The notes below the pieces were generated by a model. The model was not told the origin of the DNA. It worked only from the letters and a program-made list of their open reading frames with translations, and searched no databases. From assembly GCA_029780115.1 (NCBI GenBank), contig JAKOZG010000002.1, forward strand, positions 1-64,000: DNA of 64,000 bases, in the 5' to 3' direction. The DNA is from Thermotogota bacterium. GTDB lineage: Bacteria > Thermotogota > Thermotogae > Petrotogales > Petrotogaceae. Each line of letters starts with the position of its first letter. Position 1 is the stretch's first letter. Positions 54,875 to 64,000 of the stretch are shown in pieces. Position numbers and translations under genes: made by a program.

Positions 54875-55179
54875 CCTCAAAGAAATAGACAAATAGTAAT
54901 TATTACGGCTAAATCTTTTTATACTTTTTAATTGTTTTTTTATATAAATATTTCCGTTGATTTATTTATGATATATAATAAATTAATTCAAATATTCTCT
55001 TTTAATAAGTACTGTTTTAATGCGAACACACGATTATTTCTTTAATTATTTTTATGACTGAAAAATTAACAATAATTAAAATAAATAATATTAAATTGAA
55101 AAGAAATCAGTGTATAATTTTTGTGGTTAATGTTGATAATTTTTGTAAGGATTAATCTTAATCGGGGAGAGTGAAGAGG
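54875..55179. other. 305-nt intergenic region before cysE
   Basis: Very AT-rich. I see no strong terminator after the clamp-like gene and no gene. A -10 box at 55113-55118 serves cysE; no T-box or other leader motif was recognised. Confidence 0.55.
55091..55118 (+). promoter_or_regulatory. Probable promoter of cysE-cysK
   Basis: TTAAAT (55091-55096), 16 nt, TATAAT (55113-55118). The -35 is weak. Confidence 0.45.
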
Positions 55180-55788
55180 ATGAAGATAATTAACTTTTTT
55201 AAAGACTTCATAAAAATTTTTAAAGATCTATCACAAGATTTGGACATGTATGTAGAAAAGGACCCTACAGCCAAAAATAAATGGAAAGTGTTTTTTACAT
55301 CCGTTTCTTTTCACGGACTTATGGCATATAGATTTGCTAATTTTTTCTATAGATATAAAATATACCCTATTTCCTATATTATTTACGTTTTGAGTAAAAT
55401 CATTCATTCTATGGATATACATCCTGCTGCTTTAATCGAACCTGGTGTGGTTATTGACCATGGATTTGGAGTTGTTATTGGTGAAACCGCTAGCGTCGGC
55501 CGCGGCAGCTTAATTTACCAAGGAGTAACGCTTGGCGCAAAAAAAGTTACTTCAGGCAAAAGACATCCCATCGTTGGTAAAAATGTAATGATTGGAGCCG
55601 GAGCCAAAATTCTAGGTCATATCTATATTGGAGATGATTCTGTAATAGGTGCTAATGCAGTTGTTTTAATGGATGTTCCGCCCAAGTCTTTAGTCGTCGG
55701 AGTTCCTGCCAAAATCAAAAAGTTAAATTGTCCATCTTCCAATTATTATGATTTAAGCAATACGATTAATTCAGATTATATTCTTTAG
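55180..55788 (+). CDS. cysE: Serine O-acetyltransferase
   Basis: Makes O-acetylserine from serine and acetyl-CoA. About 202 aa, the short EpsC-like form. The left-handed beta-helix hexapeptide repeats run from about 75 to 180: IHPAALIEPGVVIDHGFGVVIGETA has the catalytic Asp-His; YQGVTLG, HPIVGKNVMIGAGA and GANAVVLMDVPP follow. ATG 55180 fits the GGGGAGAG site better than GTG 55171. CysK is 25 nt downstream, so the unit makes cysteine from serine and sulfide. Confidence 0.95.
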   Translation: MKIINFFKDFIKIFKDLSQDLDMYVEKDPTAKNKWKVFFTSVSFHGLMAYRFANFFYRYKIYPISYIIYVLSKIIHSMDIHPAALIEPGVVIDHGFGVVIGETASVGRGSLIYQGVTLGAKKVTSGKRHPIVGKNVMIGAGAKILGHIYIGDDSVIGANAVVLMDVPPKSLVVGVPAKIKKLNCPSSNYYDLSNTINSDYIL

Positions 55789-55813
55789 CAAAAATAAAGG
55801 GGGAATTTTAAAC

Positions 55814-56704
55814 ATGATTTATACTTCAATTGGTAACACTCCAATGATTACTCTATCTAGATTAATCGAACCAGGAAGGGTTTTTGTTAAATTAGAAAAA
55901 AATAATCCTGCAGGTAGTATTAAAGATAGACCTGCATTTTTTATGATTAAACATGCAGAAATAAACAATGAACTGAATGAAACTCAAAATATAATTGTCG
56001 AACCCACTAGTGGTAATACTGGAATAGCTCTTGCGGCTATAGGTAAAAGTAAGGGATATAGAGTAATATTAACAATGCCTGAAAGTATGAGTGAAGAAAG
56101 AAAAAAAATACTAAAAATTTTAGGTGCCGAATTAATATTAACTCCCGCTGAACAAGGCATGAAAGGAGCCATAAATAAGGCGATTGAAATAGTTGAACAA
56201 ACAAAAGGGTTCATGCCTAATCAATTTTCTAACCCCGCTAACCCATATTCACACGAAGTTACAACTGGACCTGAAATAATCAAGCAGATGGATTATTCTT
56301 TAGATGTTTTTGTTGCAGGGGTGGGAACCGGAGGAACTATTACTGGTATTGCTAGAGCATTAAAAAAAACCTTTTCCGATTGTGTTAGAATAGTCGCTGT
56401 TGAACCTTCTAATTCACCGGTTTTATCAGGTGGTAATCCGGGATCACACACGATACAAGGCATAGGTGCCGGATTTATACCTGATAATTTGAACATGGAT
56501 TTAATAGACGAAGTTATGCAAATTACAGATGAAGAAGCTATTGACGTAACTAAACAATTGTCAAAAATCGAAGGATTATTTGTAGGGATTTCTTCGGGAG
56601 CTAACATAGCGGCAGCTTTAAAACTAGCTGCTAGACTTGGAAAAGGAAGAAGAATAGTGACAATTGCTCCCGACAGTGGAGATAAATACATGAGTTTGTT
56701 ATAA
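55814..56704 (+). CDS. cysK: Cysteine synthase (O-acetylserine sulfhydrylase)
   Basis: PLP enzyme replacing the acetyl group of O-acetylserine with sulfide, 296 aa. IGNTPMI at 6-12, PLP lysine in NPAGSIKDRPAFFM (about 38), substrate loop EPTSGNTGIALA near 63 and the PLP-phosphate loop GVGTGGTITG near 172. Slightly shorter than E. coli CysK. Co-transcribed with cysE; the two proteins often form a regulatory complex. Confidence 0.95.
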   Translation: MIYTSIGNTPMITLSRLIEPGRVFVKLEKNNPAGSIKDRPAFFMIKHAEINNELNETQNIIVEPTSGNTGIALAAIGKSKGYRVILTMPESMSEERKKILKILGAELILTPAEQGMKGAINKAIEIVEQTKGFMPNQFSNPANPYSHEVTTGPEIIKQMDYSLDVFVAGVGTGGTITGIARALKKTFSDCVRIVAVEPSNSPVLSGGNPGSHTIQGIGAGFIPDNLNMDLIDEVMQITDEEAIDVTKQLSKIEGLFVGISSGANIAAALKLAARLGKGRRIVTIAPDSGDKYMSLL

Positions 56705-56781
56705 TCAAGTTAACAAAAATGTGTTAAAATTTGAATTGATAATAACATAAAGTATTTTATGAGACTTAGGAGGAAAAATCA

Positions 56782-58011
56782 ATGGCTGAAAAACACTGTT
56801 CTTTTTGCGGTAAACCATACAGTCAAGCTGATGCTCTAGTAGCAGGGCCAAACGGTATATATATTTGTGACGAGTGTATAGACCTTTTTAGCGATCTCGT
56901 TGAAGAAAACAGGGCAAAAGCAACAGAAAGAAAAAAACAATCTAAAAAAACTCCATTAACACCAAAACAATTGAAAAGTTATTTAGATAATTATGTAATT
57001 GGCCAAGAAAAAGCTAAAAAAATTATTTCTGTGGCCGTTTATAATCATTATAAAAGAATTTTTTCTGCTGTTGATATCGATGATGTTGAAATAGAGAAAT
57101 CTAATGTTTTACTGATTGGTCCTACAGGAACTGGAAAAACTTTAATTGCAAAGACCCTAGCGAAAGTGCTGGATGTTCCTTTTGCCATTGCTGATGCAAC
57201 AACTTTGACTGAAGCTGGATATGTGGGTGAAGATGTTGAAAATGTAATTTTAAGGCTACTACAAGCTGCAGATTTCGATGTTCAAAGAGCTCAGAAAGGT
57301 ATTATTTACATAGATGAGATAGATAAAATAGCTAGGAAATCCCCCAATCCATCTATAACGCGTGATGTATCGGGTGAAGGAGTACAACAAGGTCTGCTTA
57401 AGATAGTGGAAGGAACGATAGCCAATGTACCTCCACAAGGAGGGAGGAAACATCCGTATCAAGAATTCCTACAAGTTGATACCTCCAAAATCCTTTTTAT
57501 AGCTGGTGGTGCCTTTGATGGTTTAACAGATATTATTAAACAGAGAATCAAAGATTCATCTATAGGATTTGGTGCAGACATTAAAAGTAACAAAGATCAA
57601 AGAGCCGGAGAATTATTAGACAATATTATACAAGATGATTTAATTAGATATGGTTTAATTCCAGAGTTTGTTGGAAGATTTCCTGTAATTGCTACTCTAA
57701 ATGATTTGAGTGTTGAAGATTTGATAAAAATTGCTACCGAACCAAAAAATGCTTTGTTAAAACAATACAAAAAGATGCTTGAACTGGAAGGTATTGAATT
57801 AGAAGTTACACCTGAAGCACTAATATTAATTGCTGAACAGGCTTTGAAAAGGGGTACTGGAGCTAGAGCTTTAAAGACTATCTTCGAAGAAGTTATGATA
57901 GATATTATGTATGAAGCCCCTGAAATGAAAAACAAAGTAACTAAAATAATAATTGATGAAAACGCTATAATTCATAAAAGACCAGTTTTTCAAAGAAAGG
58001 AGACTGCATAA
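56782..58011 (+). CDS. clpX: ATP-dependent Clp protease ATP-binding subunit ClpX
   Basis: AAA+ unfoldase feeding ClpP, 409 aa. N-terminal zinc-binding domain CSFCGK...CDECID (6-34). Walker [16 protein letters not shown] near 113, pore-1 loop with GYVGEDVE near 147, Walker [12 protein letters not shown] near 175, RKH/pore-2 region near 220, sensor 2 [10 protein letters not shown] near 365. IGF-type ClpP-contact loop: [12 protein letters not shown] near 255. ATG behind AGGAGG. Confidence 0.98.
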   Translation: MAEKHCSFCGKPYSQADALVAGPNGIYICDECIDLFSDLVEENRAKATERKKQSKKTPLTPKQLKSYLDNYVIGQEKAKKIISVAVYNHYKRIFSAVDIDDVEIEKSNVLLIGPTGTGKTLIAKTLAKVLDVPFAIADATTLTEAGYVGEDVENVILRLLQAADFDVQRAQKGIIYIDEIDKIARKSPNPSITRDVSGEGVQQGLLKIVEGTIANVPPQGGRKHPYQEFLQVDTSKILFIAGGAFDGLTDIIKQRIKDSSIGFGADIKSNKDQRAGELLDNIIQDDLIRYGLIPEFVGRFPVIATLNDLSVEDLIKIATEPKNALLKQYKKMLELEGIELEVTPEALILIAEQALKRGTGARALKTIFEEVMIDIMYEAPEMKNKVTKIIIDENAIIHKRPVFQRKETA

Positions 58012-58012
58012 A

Positions 58013-59011
58013 ATAGAAAAAGAACCAATTATATTTGCTATAGAAACTTCATGTGATGAAACAGCTATTGCTATACTAGAAGGGACAAATAATTTACTTT
58101 CAAACTTAATTATTTCTCAAATTGATATACATAAGGTTTTTGGGGGTGTGGTACCGGAAATTGCTGCAAGAAAACATATAGAATTTCTATATAAACTTGC
58201 TCAAAAAGCTTTCGAAGAATCTAAAACAACGCCCTATGATATTGATGCAATCGCTGCAACTTATGGTCCTGGATTGATTGGTTCGTTGCTAGTCGGGACA
58301 AGTTTTGCCAAGGGGATGTCGTTATCTCTTAAGGTACCTTTTATAGGGGTAAACCATTTAGTTGGACATATATACGCTAATTTTCTTGATTTCCCTGAAT
58401 TAAAGCCGCCTTTCTTAACACTTTTGGTTTCAGGTGGACATACAATGTTGATTTTGACAAAAGATTATTTGGAATATGAAATTATAGGCCAAACAAGAGA
58501 CGACGCGGCAGGGGAAGCATTTGATAAAGTAGCAAGAATCCTCGGTCTTGGTTACCCTGGAGGTCCTATCATCGAGGACAAAGCCAAAAATGGAAAAAGT
58601 ATTTATAATTTCCCGAAGCCTCTATATGATGTGGGTTACGATTTCTCATTTTCTGGGTTAAAAACTTCTGTTCTATATTTTGTTAAAGAACATCCTGAAG
58701 CTAAAATTGAAGACATAGCTGCCTCTTTTCAAGAAGCTATTACAGAAACCTTAGTTCATAAAGTAACAAAGTATGCTTTAGAAAACAATATACATGAAGT
58801 GGTAATTGCTGGAGGGGTTGCATCTAACTTAGTGTTAAGAAAAAAATTGGACGAATATAAAGACAAGCTAAATATTTATTATCCCCGTTTGACGTTATGT
58901 ACCGATAATGCAGCTATGATTGCAAGAGCAGCATACGAAAAATATCAAAGAAAATTGTTTAGCAAATTAGATCTAGATGTTTGTCCGAATCTTGGTTTTT
59001 CTGAAATATAA
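58013..59011 (+). CDS. tsaD: tRNA N6-threonylcarbamoyladenosine transferase TsaD
   Basis: Catalytic subunit of t6A37 formation with TsaB/TsaE. About 332 aa from an ATA at 58013. FAIETSCDET near the start is the ASKHA phosphate-1 motif; PEIAARKHIEFLY has the metal HxxxH-type site; YGPGLIGSLLVG, VSGGHTML and GGVASNL complete the family. The frame is open from 57971 but has no ATG, GTG or TTG before HKVFGGVVPE; AAGGAG at 57997-58002 points at ATA 58013 (CTG 58004 is too close). A GTG at 58148 would delete the ETSCDET motif, so it is rejected. Confidence 0.93.
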   Translation: MEKEPIIFAIETSCDETAIAILEGTNNLLSNLIISQIDIHKVFGGVVPEIAARKHIEFLYKLAQKAFEESKTTPYDIDAIAATYGPGLIGSLLVGTSFAKGMSLSLKVPFIGVNHLVGHIYANFLDFPELKPPFLTLLVSGGHTMLILTKDYLEYEIIGQTRDDAAGEAFDKVARILGLGYPGGPIIEDKAKNGKSIYNFPKPLYDVGYDFSFSGLKTSVLYFVKEHPEAKIEDIAASFQEAITETLVHKVTKYALENNIHEVVIAGGVASNLVLRKKLDEYKDKLNIYYPRLTLCTDNAAMIARAAYEKYQRKLFSKLDLDVCPNLGFSEI

Positions 59012-59082
59012 CACAAACCATTTAAAACCGTTTGAATTCATATCGTTCCCTACAAAAATTTAATATGATCTAACGCGTATCC

Positions 59083-59111
59083 TTGACATAAATTTTTATA
59101 AATGTTATAAT
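59083..59111 (+). promoter_or_regulatory. Promoter of the tRNA-Ser/tRNA-Arg pair
   Basis: TTGACA (59083-59088), 17 nt, TATAAT (59106-59111), a near-consensus promoter 31 nt before tRNA-Ser. Confidence 0.92.
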
Positions 59112-59142
59112 TATTCAGATAAATAGATAGGTGTTAAACTAC

Positions 59143-59235
<93 letters not shown>

Positions 59236-59247
59236 ATTTATGTCATT

Positions 59248-59324
59248 GTGCCTGTAGCTCAATAGGATAGAGCGTTGGACTGCGGATCCGGAGGTTGCCG
59301 GTTCAAATCCGGCCAGGCACGCCA
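59248..59324 (+). tRNA. tRNA-Arg(GCG)
   Basis: Acceptor GTGCCTG/CAGGCAC, D arm GCTC-AATAGGATA-GAGC, anticodon stem TTGGA/TCCGG around CTGCGGA, so the anticodon is GCG. T arm GCCGG-TTCAAAT-CCGGC. CCA is encoded (59322-59324). Most bacteria use ACG (read as ICG) here, so the G34 is unusual. Confidence 0.93.
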
Positions 59325-59352
59325 AATCTAAAAGTTAAAATTTAAAAAATAT

Positions 59353-59386
59353 AAAAACATCGGCTTTTAACTTGGCCGATGTTTTT
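59353..59386. terminator. Bidirectional terminator between the tRNAs and rpmB
   Basis: AAAAACATCGGC (59353-59364) pairs with GCCGATGTTTTT (59375-59386) around a 10-nt loop. Runs on both sides let it serve both strands. Confidence 0.92.
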
Positions 59387-59393
59387 AATTGAT

Positions 59394-59588
59394 TTAATGG
59401 GCTTTTTGTACTTTTCCGGCTTTCAAACATCTTGTGCATACATACTTTCTTCTAACCGAACCATCTGGCATAACAATTCTTATCTTTTGAACGTTTGGTT
59501 TCCATGTTCTTTTTGTAATTACTTTTGATTTAGCAACTTTATTTCCTGACTTGGGCTCTTTGCCGCATATCTCACATTTTCTTGCCAT
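59394..59588 (-). CDS. rpmB: 50S ribosomal protein L28
   Basis: 64 aa ribosomal protein. MARKCEICGKEP and CTRCLKAGKV give the zinc-ribbon C+ form of L28 (Cys x2 at each end). GSVRRKYVCTRC near the C-terminus is conserved. ATG behind GGGAGGAA. It has its own promoter and is followed by a terminator. Confidence 0.97.
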   Translation of the reverse strand: MARKCEICGKEPKSGNKVAKSKVITKRTWKPNVQKIRIVMPDGSVRRKYVCTRCLKAGKVQKAH

Positions 59589-59658
59589 GTATTATTCCTC
59601 CCTTAGCTATTACTTTTTATAGATGTTTTTGAAGTTATAAAAATTCAGTATAACTTTT

Positions 59659-59688
59659 ATTATATATATTCATTTTTATTAAATTCAA
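59659..59688 (-). promoter_or_regulatory. Promoter of rpmB
   Basis: Minus strand TTGAAT (59683-59688), 18 nt, TATAAT (59659-59664). Confidence 0.75.
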
Positions 59689-59701
59689 AAAATAAAGGGG
59701 A

Positions 59702-61204
59702 TTAACCCTCTTCATCTCTCAACAAAGCTTCTTCATCCTCAAATGACATAGGTTTTACAATTGGAAATGGAATGATGTCTCTTATTGTAGGGGTATCAGT
59801 TAAAAGCATACACAATCTATCAATACCTATTCCTAAGCCACCTGTAGGAGGAAGACCATATTCCAAAGCTCTTATAAAATCAAGATCCATTGTTTGTGCT
59901 TCTTCATCACCGAGTTCTTTCAATTGCATCTGTTTTTTAAATCTTTCAAACTGATCCTGAGGATCATTTAACTCAGAAAAGGCATTCGCCAGCTCAGTCC
60001 CGTTTATTATTAGCTCAAATCTTTCCGTGAGCCTAGGATCATCTCTTTTTCTTTTTGCTAATGGGGATATTTCTGTTGGGTAATCTATAACAAAAGTAGG
60101 TTCTATTATTTTATCTTCAACTAGATCCCAAATTTTATCAATATAATGGTATCTGTCTTCAATTTCCACAAATTGACCCTGTTCTTTCAAAAAGTTTTTA
60201 AGTTCTTCATCAGATGACTCAAGAATATCTATACCAAGATTCTCTTTAATAAACTCACACATTTTAACTTTTCTGAAAGGAGGTTTGAAGTCTAATTCTT
60301 GACCTTGATATTTTATCTTTGATGTTCCATGTATTTTTGTTGTAACGTGATACAATAATTCTTCTGTTAAATTCATTATATCGTTGTAGTCAGCATAAGC
60401 TTGATATAGCTCGAGAGTAGTAAACTCAGGATTGTGCTTGTTGGATACTCCTTCATTTCTAAAAATTTTCCCTATTTCATATATTTTTTCCATTCCCCCA
60501 ACTACTAAACGCTTTAAATGAAGTTCCGTTGCGATTCTTAAGTACATATCTATGTCATAAACATTCAAATGTGTAATAAACGGTTTTGCATTTGCTCCCC
60601 CCATAATCATCTGAAGAACAGGAGTTTCAACTTCTAAAAATCCTCTCTCATTTAAAAATTCCCTTATATATTGTGTAACTAAAAACCTTGTCCTAAAAGT
60701 TATTATTACGTTATCATTGGCAATCATATCAACATATCTTTGTCTATATCTAATTTCTTTGTCTTTCAATCCATGCCATTTTTCTGGTAATGGTCTAATT
60801 GCCTTTGAAAGTAATTCTAATTCTTGAACTAATAGCGTTAATTCCCCAGTTTTTGTTTTAAAAGGATAGCCCTTTATTCCCATCCAATCTCCAATATCAA
60901 TATATTTTTTGAAAAATTCATAACGATCTTCCCCCACTTGATCCAATCTTACATATGCTTGTATCCGCCCAAAATCATCTTTTAAATCCACGAAGGCAGA
61001 TTTGCCATGCATTCTTATTGTCATTATTCTGCCAGCGTAATTAAATACCATTTCCTCTAAAAGTTGTCCTGCTTTAATTCTATCGTCAAATAAATCTTTA
61101 ATTTGTTGAGAATTGTAATCTTTGGAAAATCTATATTTATAGGGTTCATAACCTTTTTCTCTTAGTTCCTCTATTTGGCTCAATCGTTGTTTTCGTAAGT
61201 CCAT
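59702..61204 (-). CDS. lysS: Lysyl-tRNA synthetase (class II)
   Basis: Charges tRNA-Lys, 500 aa homodimer subunit. OB-fold anticodon domain in about 50-150; motif 1 near 200 ([10 protein letters not shown]); motif 2 [18 protein letters not shown] near 255; motif 3 [13 protein letters not shown] near 467. ATG behind GGAGG. It follows greA by 46 nt, a common greA-lysS order. Confidence 0.98.
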   Translation of the reverse strand: MDLRKQRLSQIEELREKGYEPYKYRFSKDYNSQQIKDLFDDRIKAGQLLEEMVFNYAGRIMTIRMHGKSAFVDLKDDFGRIQAYVRLDQVGEDRYEFFKKYIDIGDWMGIKGYPFKTKTGELTLLVQELELLSKAIRPLPEKWHGLKDKEIRYRQRYVDMIANDNVIITFRTRFLVTQYIREFLNERGFLEVETPVLQMIMGGANAKPFITHLNVYDIDMYLRIATELHLKRLVVGGMEKIYEIGKIFRNEGVSNKHNPEFTTLELYQAYADYNDIMNLTEELLYHVTTKIHGTSKIKYQGQELDFKPPFRKVKMCEFIKENLGIDILESSDEELKNFLKEQGQFVEIEDRYHYIDKIWDLVEDKIIEPTFVIDYPTEISPLAKRKRDDPRLTERFELIINGTELANAFSELNDPQDQFERFKKQMQLKELGDEEAQTMDLDFIRALEYGLPPTGGLGIGIDRLCMLLTDTPTIRDIIPFPIVKPMSFEDEEALLRDEEG

Positions 61205-61250
61205 TTTTTGCCTCCTATAGTGCTTGAATTCTGTAATTTTAAAAAAATCT

Positions 61251-61730
61251 TTAATAAATATCTTTAATTTCTATTTTCTTATAATCGCCTCTTGCAGTTT
61301 TGATTTTAACTATGTCTCCCTTTTTACGACCTAGTATCGCCCTTCCTATTGGAGAATCTACGCTGATCTTCTTTTCGGCTAAGTTTGCTTCTTGGGCAGT
61401 TACCAAAATGAATTCTTGTTCCTGGTTTAAACGATAATCTTTTATTTTAACTCTTTTACCTAAATCAACTTTAGAGTTATCGGAGTTCCCATTATTTTCT
61501 ATAATTTCGGCGTGATCCAAAATATAATCTATTTCTTTAATTCTAGAATCTATTTTTCCTTGCTCATTTTTAGCTTCTTCATATTCACTGTTTTCTGATA
61601 AATCACCCAGTTCTCTTGCTTCTTTTATTCTCTCAGCAATCTCTCCCATAAGTTTCTTTTTTAACTCTTCTCTTTCTTTTTTAAGTTTTTCATACCCTTC
61701 TCGAGTAAGTTTGTACACTTCTTCAGCCAC
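61251..61730 (-). CDS. greA: Transcription elongation factor GreA
   Basis: Rescues backtracked RNA polymerase by stimulating transcript cleavage. 159 aa. N-terminal coiled coil (about 10-75) with the tip acids in [16 protein letters not shown]-terminal FKBP-like domain with [17 protein letters not shown] start behind GGGAGGAAG. Confidence 0.97.
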   Translation of the reverse strand: MAEEVYKLTREGYEKLKKEREELKKKLMGEIAERIKEARELGDLSENSEYEEAKNEQGKIDSRIKEIDYILDHAEIIENNGNSDNSKVDLGKRVKIKDYRLNQEQEFILVTAQEANLAEKKISVDSPIGRAILGRKKGDIVKIKTARGDYKKIEIKDIY

Positions 61731-61745
61731 TTTTGACTTCCTCCC

Positions 61746-62198
61746 TTAGTTATCCTTTAATTCTTTAATTGCGTCTAAAAATCCATCAAGATCGCGAAAT
61801 TCCCTATAAACAGAAGCAAATCTAACATAAGCCACCTGATCGACAACTTTTAACTGTTCCATAACCTTATCTCCAATTTCAGAAGAGGAGATTTCTGACT
61901 TTCCACTTTTTCTTAATTGTTCCTCAATATTATCGACAATCTCTTCTATCTGTTCAGTAGTAACGGGAGTTTTTTCGCAAGCTTTTACAATCCCAAGCGT
62001 TAATTTTTGTCTGTTGTATAGCTCGCGTCTCCCATCCTTCTTGATTATTCTTATGTTGTTCTGTTCATATCTTTCGTAAGTAGTAAACCTTCCCTCACAT
62101 CTAAGGCATTCTCTTCTTCTTCTAATAGAAGCACCTTTCCCAACAGGTCTTGAATCGAGAACTTTTGTTTCCTCATAACCACAAAACGGGCATCTCAC
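61746..62198 (-). CDS. nrdR: Transcriptional repressor NrdR
   Basis: Zinc and ATP-cone repressor of ribonucleotide reductase genes, 150 aa. Zinc ribbon [15 protein letters not shown] ... [13 protein letters not shown] (3-48); ATP-cone domain from about 49. GTG start. No NrdR box or nrd gene is seen in this window. Confidence 0.97.
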   Translation of the reverse strand: MRCPFCGYEETKVLDSRPVGKGASIRRRRECLRCEGRFTTYERYEQNNIRIIKKDGRRELYNRQKLTLGIVKACEKTPVTTEQIEEIVDNIEEQLRKSGKSEISSSEIGDKVMEQLKVVDQVAYVRFASVYREFRDLDGFLDAIKELKDN

Positions 62199-62236
62199 AG
62201 TTACACCGCCTTATTCAAATCTTAAAAAATACTTTT

Positions 62237-63163
62237 TTAATCAGAATTTTCTATAGAATTAGCAATTTTAGAAATTTTATTTAGTTTATAGTATAGAGTA
62301 GATTTTTTCATACCAAGTTCTTCGGCCATTGTTTTTAAGCTAGCATCGCGATTTTCTAATCTAAATAAGGCTATGCTTTTTAGATCTTTAGGTAAACTAT
62401 CTAAACCCATAGCTTTATCAATTTTTTGGATATCTTCTATTTGCTTCATAGAACTTTTTACAGTTTTTTCAGCGTTTGCTGAGATTAAATTTACGGTCCT
62501 AGTTACATTTCCTCTTATATTTCTTACCCCTATAAGTTTGTATAACTCAGAAACAGCTTCTGCAGCTCCTATTAATTCTAAGGTATTTAAAATATCTTCT
62601 TTAGCTTTTATATAAATTTTCGTCTTTTTATCTTTACTAAATATATTTGCTTTTACTCCCACAAGATCTCTAAAAGTTTTAACTATATCTAAAAGGAAAC
62701 TCTTTTTGACATCTTGTAAGTTAAATTCCATATGATATGAATTTTTAACTGAAACCGAACCACAAGAAAGAAACAACCCTTTCAAAAAAGAACCAAAAAC
62801 AAGAGGATCTTTTTTAAAAAAGGGTGGGAATTTGTCTTTGTCAAATGATAGTGAATAATTTTTTAAACTTTTTTCGAGAAGTTCCCTCTTTAAATAAATG
62901 ATGCCAGTACTTCCTAGATCTAATCTTTTGTCATTATATGATTTATATTCTATCTTTTCTGGATAAAAAATCTTTGTTATTTTATATAATCTTTTTAAAC
63001 TATTCATTGACGTAACTTTTATCTTTATTAACTTTTCGTTATGATATTCAAAACTCTCTCCTTTCCCTACAAAAAAACCAAAAAACTCCGCTTCTGGAAA
63101 CAGAATTTTGGAGTTAACTAAAGACAATTTTACTTTTTCAGAAAAGGAACTCAGTTTATACAT
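62237..63163 (-). CDS. whiA: WhiA-family DNA-binding protein
   Basis: 308 aa. N-terminal and central region (about 1-210) has the degenerate LAGLIDADG homing-endonuclease fold of WhiA; the C-terminal helix-turn-helix is SLKTMAEELGMKKSTLYYKLNKI (about 275-297). Involved in cell division or metabolism in Gram-positives. It overlaps yvcK by 13 nt; the yvcK-whiA pair is a conserved order. Confidence 0.9.
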   Translation of the reverse strand: MYKLSSFSEKVKLSLVNSKILFPEAEFFGFFVGKGESFEYHNEKLIKIKVTSMNSLKRLYKITKIFYPEKIEYKSYNDKRLDLGSTGIIYLKRELLEKSLKNYSLSFDKDKFPPFFKKDPLVFGSFLKGLFLSCGSVSVKNSYHMEFNLQDVKKSFLLDIVKTFRDLVGVKANIFSKDKKTKIYIKAKEDILNTLELIGAAEAVSELYKLIGVRNIRGNVTRTVNLISANAEKTVKSSMKQIEDIQKIDKAMGLDSLPKDLKSIALFRLENRDASLKTMAEELGMKKSTLYYKLNKISKIANSIENSD

Positions 63164-64000
63164 CTTACTATCAACTCAGAAATTTTTTTTGGATCATGTC
63201 TAACAATAGGTTTTTCTTGATTTATTATATAAATCAAATTTGACTTTATGAGTCTTTTGTCTCCATCCATATCTATAATGACTTGTGAAGCACCCATTTC
63301 CTTATATCTTTCTTCTACTTGGGGTGGTAAATTAGAATCATCCGCAATTATATAATCTAATTTTTCTCCAAGATAATTTTCTACTTCTTTCACATGGTCT
63401 TTCAAGGTATAGCCAGTAGTTTCACCTGGCTGAGTCATTATATTTGCGATATAGACCCTTTTGTTGTGATTTGAATTAATTGCATTTCTGATGCCATCAA
63501 CTAAAATGTTTGGAAGAACACTTGTATACAAACTTCCTGGACCTAAAACTATGAGATCCGCATTTTTTATTGCCAAAACACTTTCTTCAAAAGCTTCAGC
63601 ATTTCCGTCCAACCAAATCCTTTTTATTTTTTTGTTTTTTGAAACTATATTAGTTTCCCCAAACGATATTTCTCCATCTTCAAATTCTGCCGCCAATCTT
63701 ATTAAATCTAAGGAAGAGGGATACACTCTTCCTCTTATTTTTAACGCCTCTGACAATGTTTTTATAGCAAGAGGAAAATTGTTGTTATTCATCCTAGTTA
63801 ATGCTAGCAAAATTATGTTACCAAGGTTATGATTTTTTAAGAATCCTTCATTAAATCTATAGTCAAGTAATTTAGTTAGCAATGATTCTTTTTCAGCCAA
63901 AGCTAAGATGTTATTTCTAATGTCGCCGGGAGGAGGTATTTCAAAGTCATTTTTTATCGCACCTGAACTACCTCCATCATCTGTCACTGTAACGATAGAA
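63151..64000 (-). CDS. yvcK: Gluconeogenesis factor YvcK/GlmR (CofD-like), partial at right edge
   Basis: Cut by the window end: at least 282 C-terminal codons are visible and the N-terminus lies beyond 64000. TVTDDGGSSGAI, then PPPGDIRNNILAL near the start and VLGPGSLYTSVLPN near 158 match the CofD/YvcK Rossmann fold binding UDP-sugar. In Bacillus it tunes cell-wall precursor flux (GlmS). A GTG at 63987 is inside the motif VTDDGG and is not the true start. Confidence 0.93.
   Translation of the reverse strand, partial: SIVTVTDDGGSSGAIKNDFEIPPPGDIRNNILALAEKESLLTKLLDYRFNEGFLKNHNLGNIILLALTRMNNNNFPLAIKTLSEALKIRGRVYPSSLDLIRLAAEFEDGEISFGETNIVSKNKKIKRIWLDGNAEAFEESVLAIKNADLIVLGPGSLYTSVLPNILVDGIRNAINSNHNKRVYIANIMTQPGETTGYTLKDHVKEVENYLGEKLDYIIADDSNLPPQVEERYKEMGASQVIIDMDGDKRLIKSNLIYIINQEKPIVRHDPKKISELIVRCIN

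Noticed and set aside
58148-59011. TsaD as a shortened 287-aa protein starting at GTG 58148
   Set aside because: The upstream frame codes for the conserved ETSCDET motif; the short form would be inactive. The real issue is an unusual start codon.

Overview
The window is 64 kb of low-GC bacterial chromosome that looks like Thermotogota, most likely the Petrotogaceae (Petrotoga/Defluviitoga-like). This is an inference from gene content: a PolC-type replicase outside the Firmicutes, a threonine dehydrogenase/KBL pair, several ABC sugar/peptide importers, an MpgII-type alkylpurine glycosylase, a flagellar set with sigma-28-like promoters, and a protein with a possible outer-membrane barrel. Genes are tightly packed, with many 4-30 nt overlaps and many GTG/TTG starts. 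I see no insertion sequence, prophage, CRISPR array or rRNA.

Region 1 (1-13.7 kb) handles uptake and sugar catabolism. A peptide-type ABC system (partial permease and family-5 binding protein) and a family-1 sugar ABC system point left. Divergent from them is a seven-gene operon: NamZ exo-muramidase, NagZ hexosaminidase, MurQ etherase, a GntR/UTRA regulator, a BadF-type amino-sugar kinase, a double-SIS deaminase/isomerase and NagA deacetylase. Together these could take peptidoglycan sugars (MurNAc, GlcNAc) down to fructose-6-phosphate.

Region 2 (13.8-34.6 kb) is mixed housekeeping. It holds MnmG, a secreted repeat protein, Kbl/Tdh, an amidohydrolase with an ArsB/NhaD transporter, a CPBP protease, Hsp20, a TPR protein, a stand-alone A24 peptidase, a YdcF-like protein, nicotinamidase, tRNA-Pro and Dus. 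Then come FlaG, QueA, a NYN-domain protein and TsaE, followed by a cation antiporter paired with a PII-like protein, MpgII and a hydroxyacid dehydrogenase with a long, possibly structured leader.

Region 3 (34.6-47.5 kb) holds LepA, UvrB, a FlgT/CsgG-like protein with a possible barrel, two ECF ATPases, a methyltransferase directly downstream of the SRP RNA, a nitroreductase, an aldo/keto reductase, thymidine kinase, a phospholipase-C-like protein, an M19 dipeptidase, and FliS with an unknown partner. Two sequences, upstream of flaG and of the unknown gene-fliS pair, match the sigma-28 consensus with exactly 15 nt spacing.

Region 4 (47.9-64 kb) is an information-processing block: PepP, RuvC, PolC and a divergent sliding-clamp-like protein; CysE-CysK; ClpX-TsaD; tRNA-Ser and tRNA-Arg(GCG); and, leftward, YvcK, WhiA, NrdR, GreA, LysS and L28. 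The strongest candidates for something new are the clamp-like gene directly behind polC, the peptidoglycan-sugar operon, and the sigma-28-linked unknown upstream of fliS.
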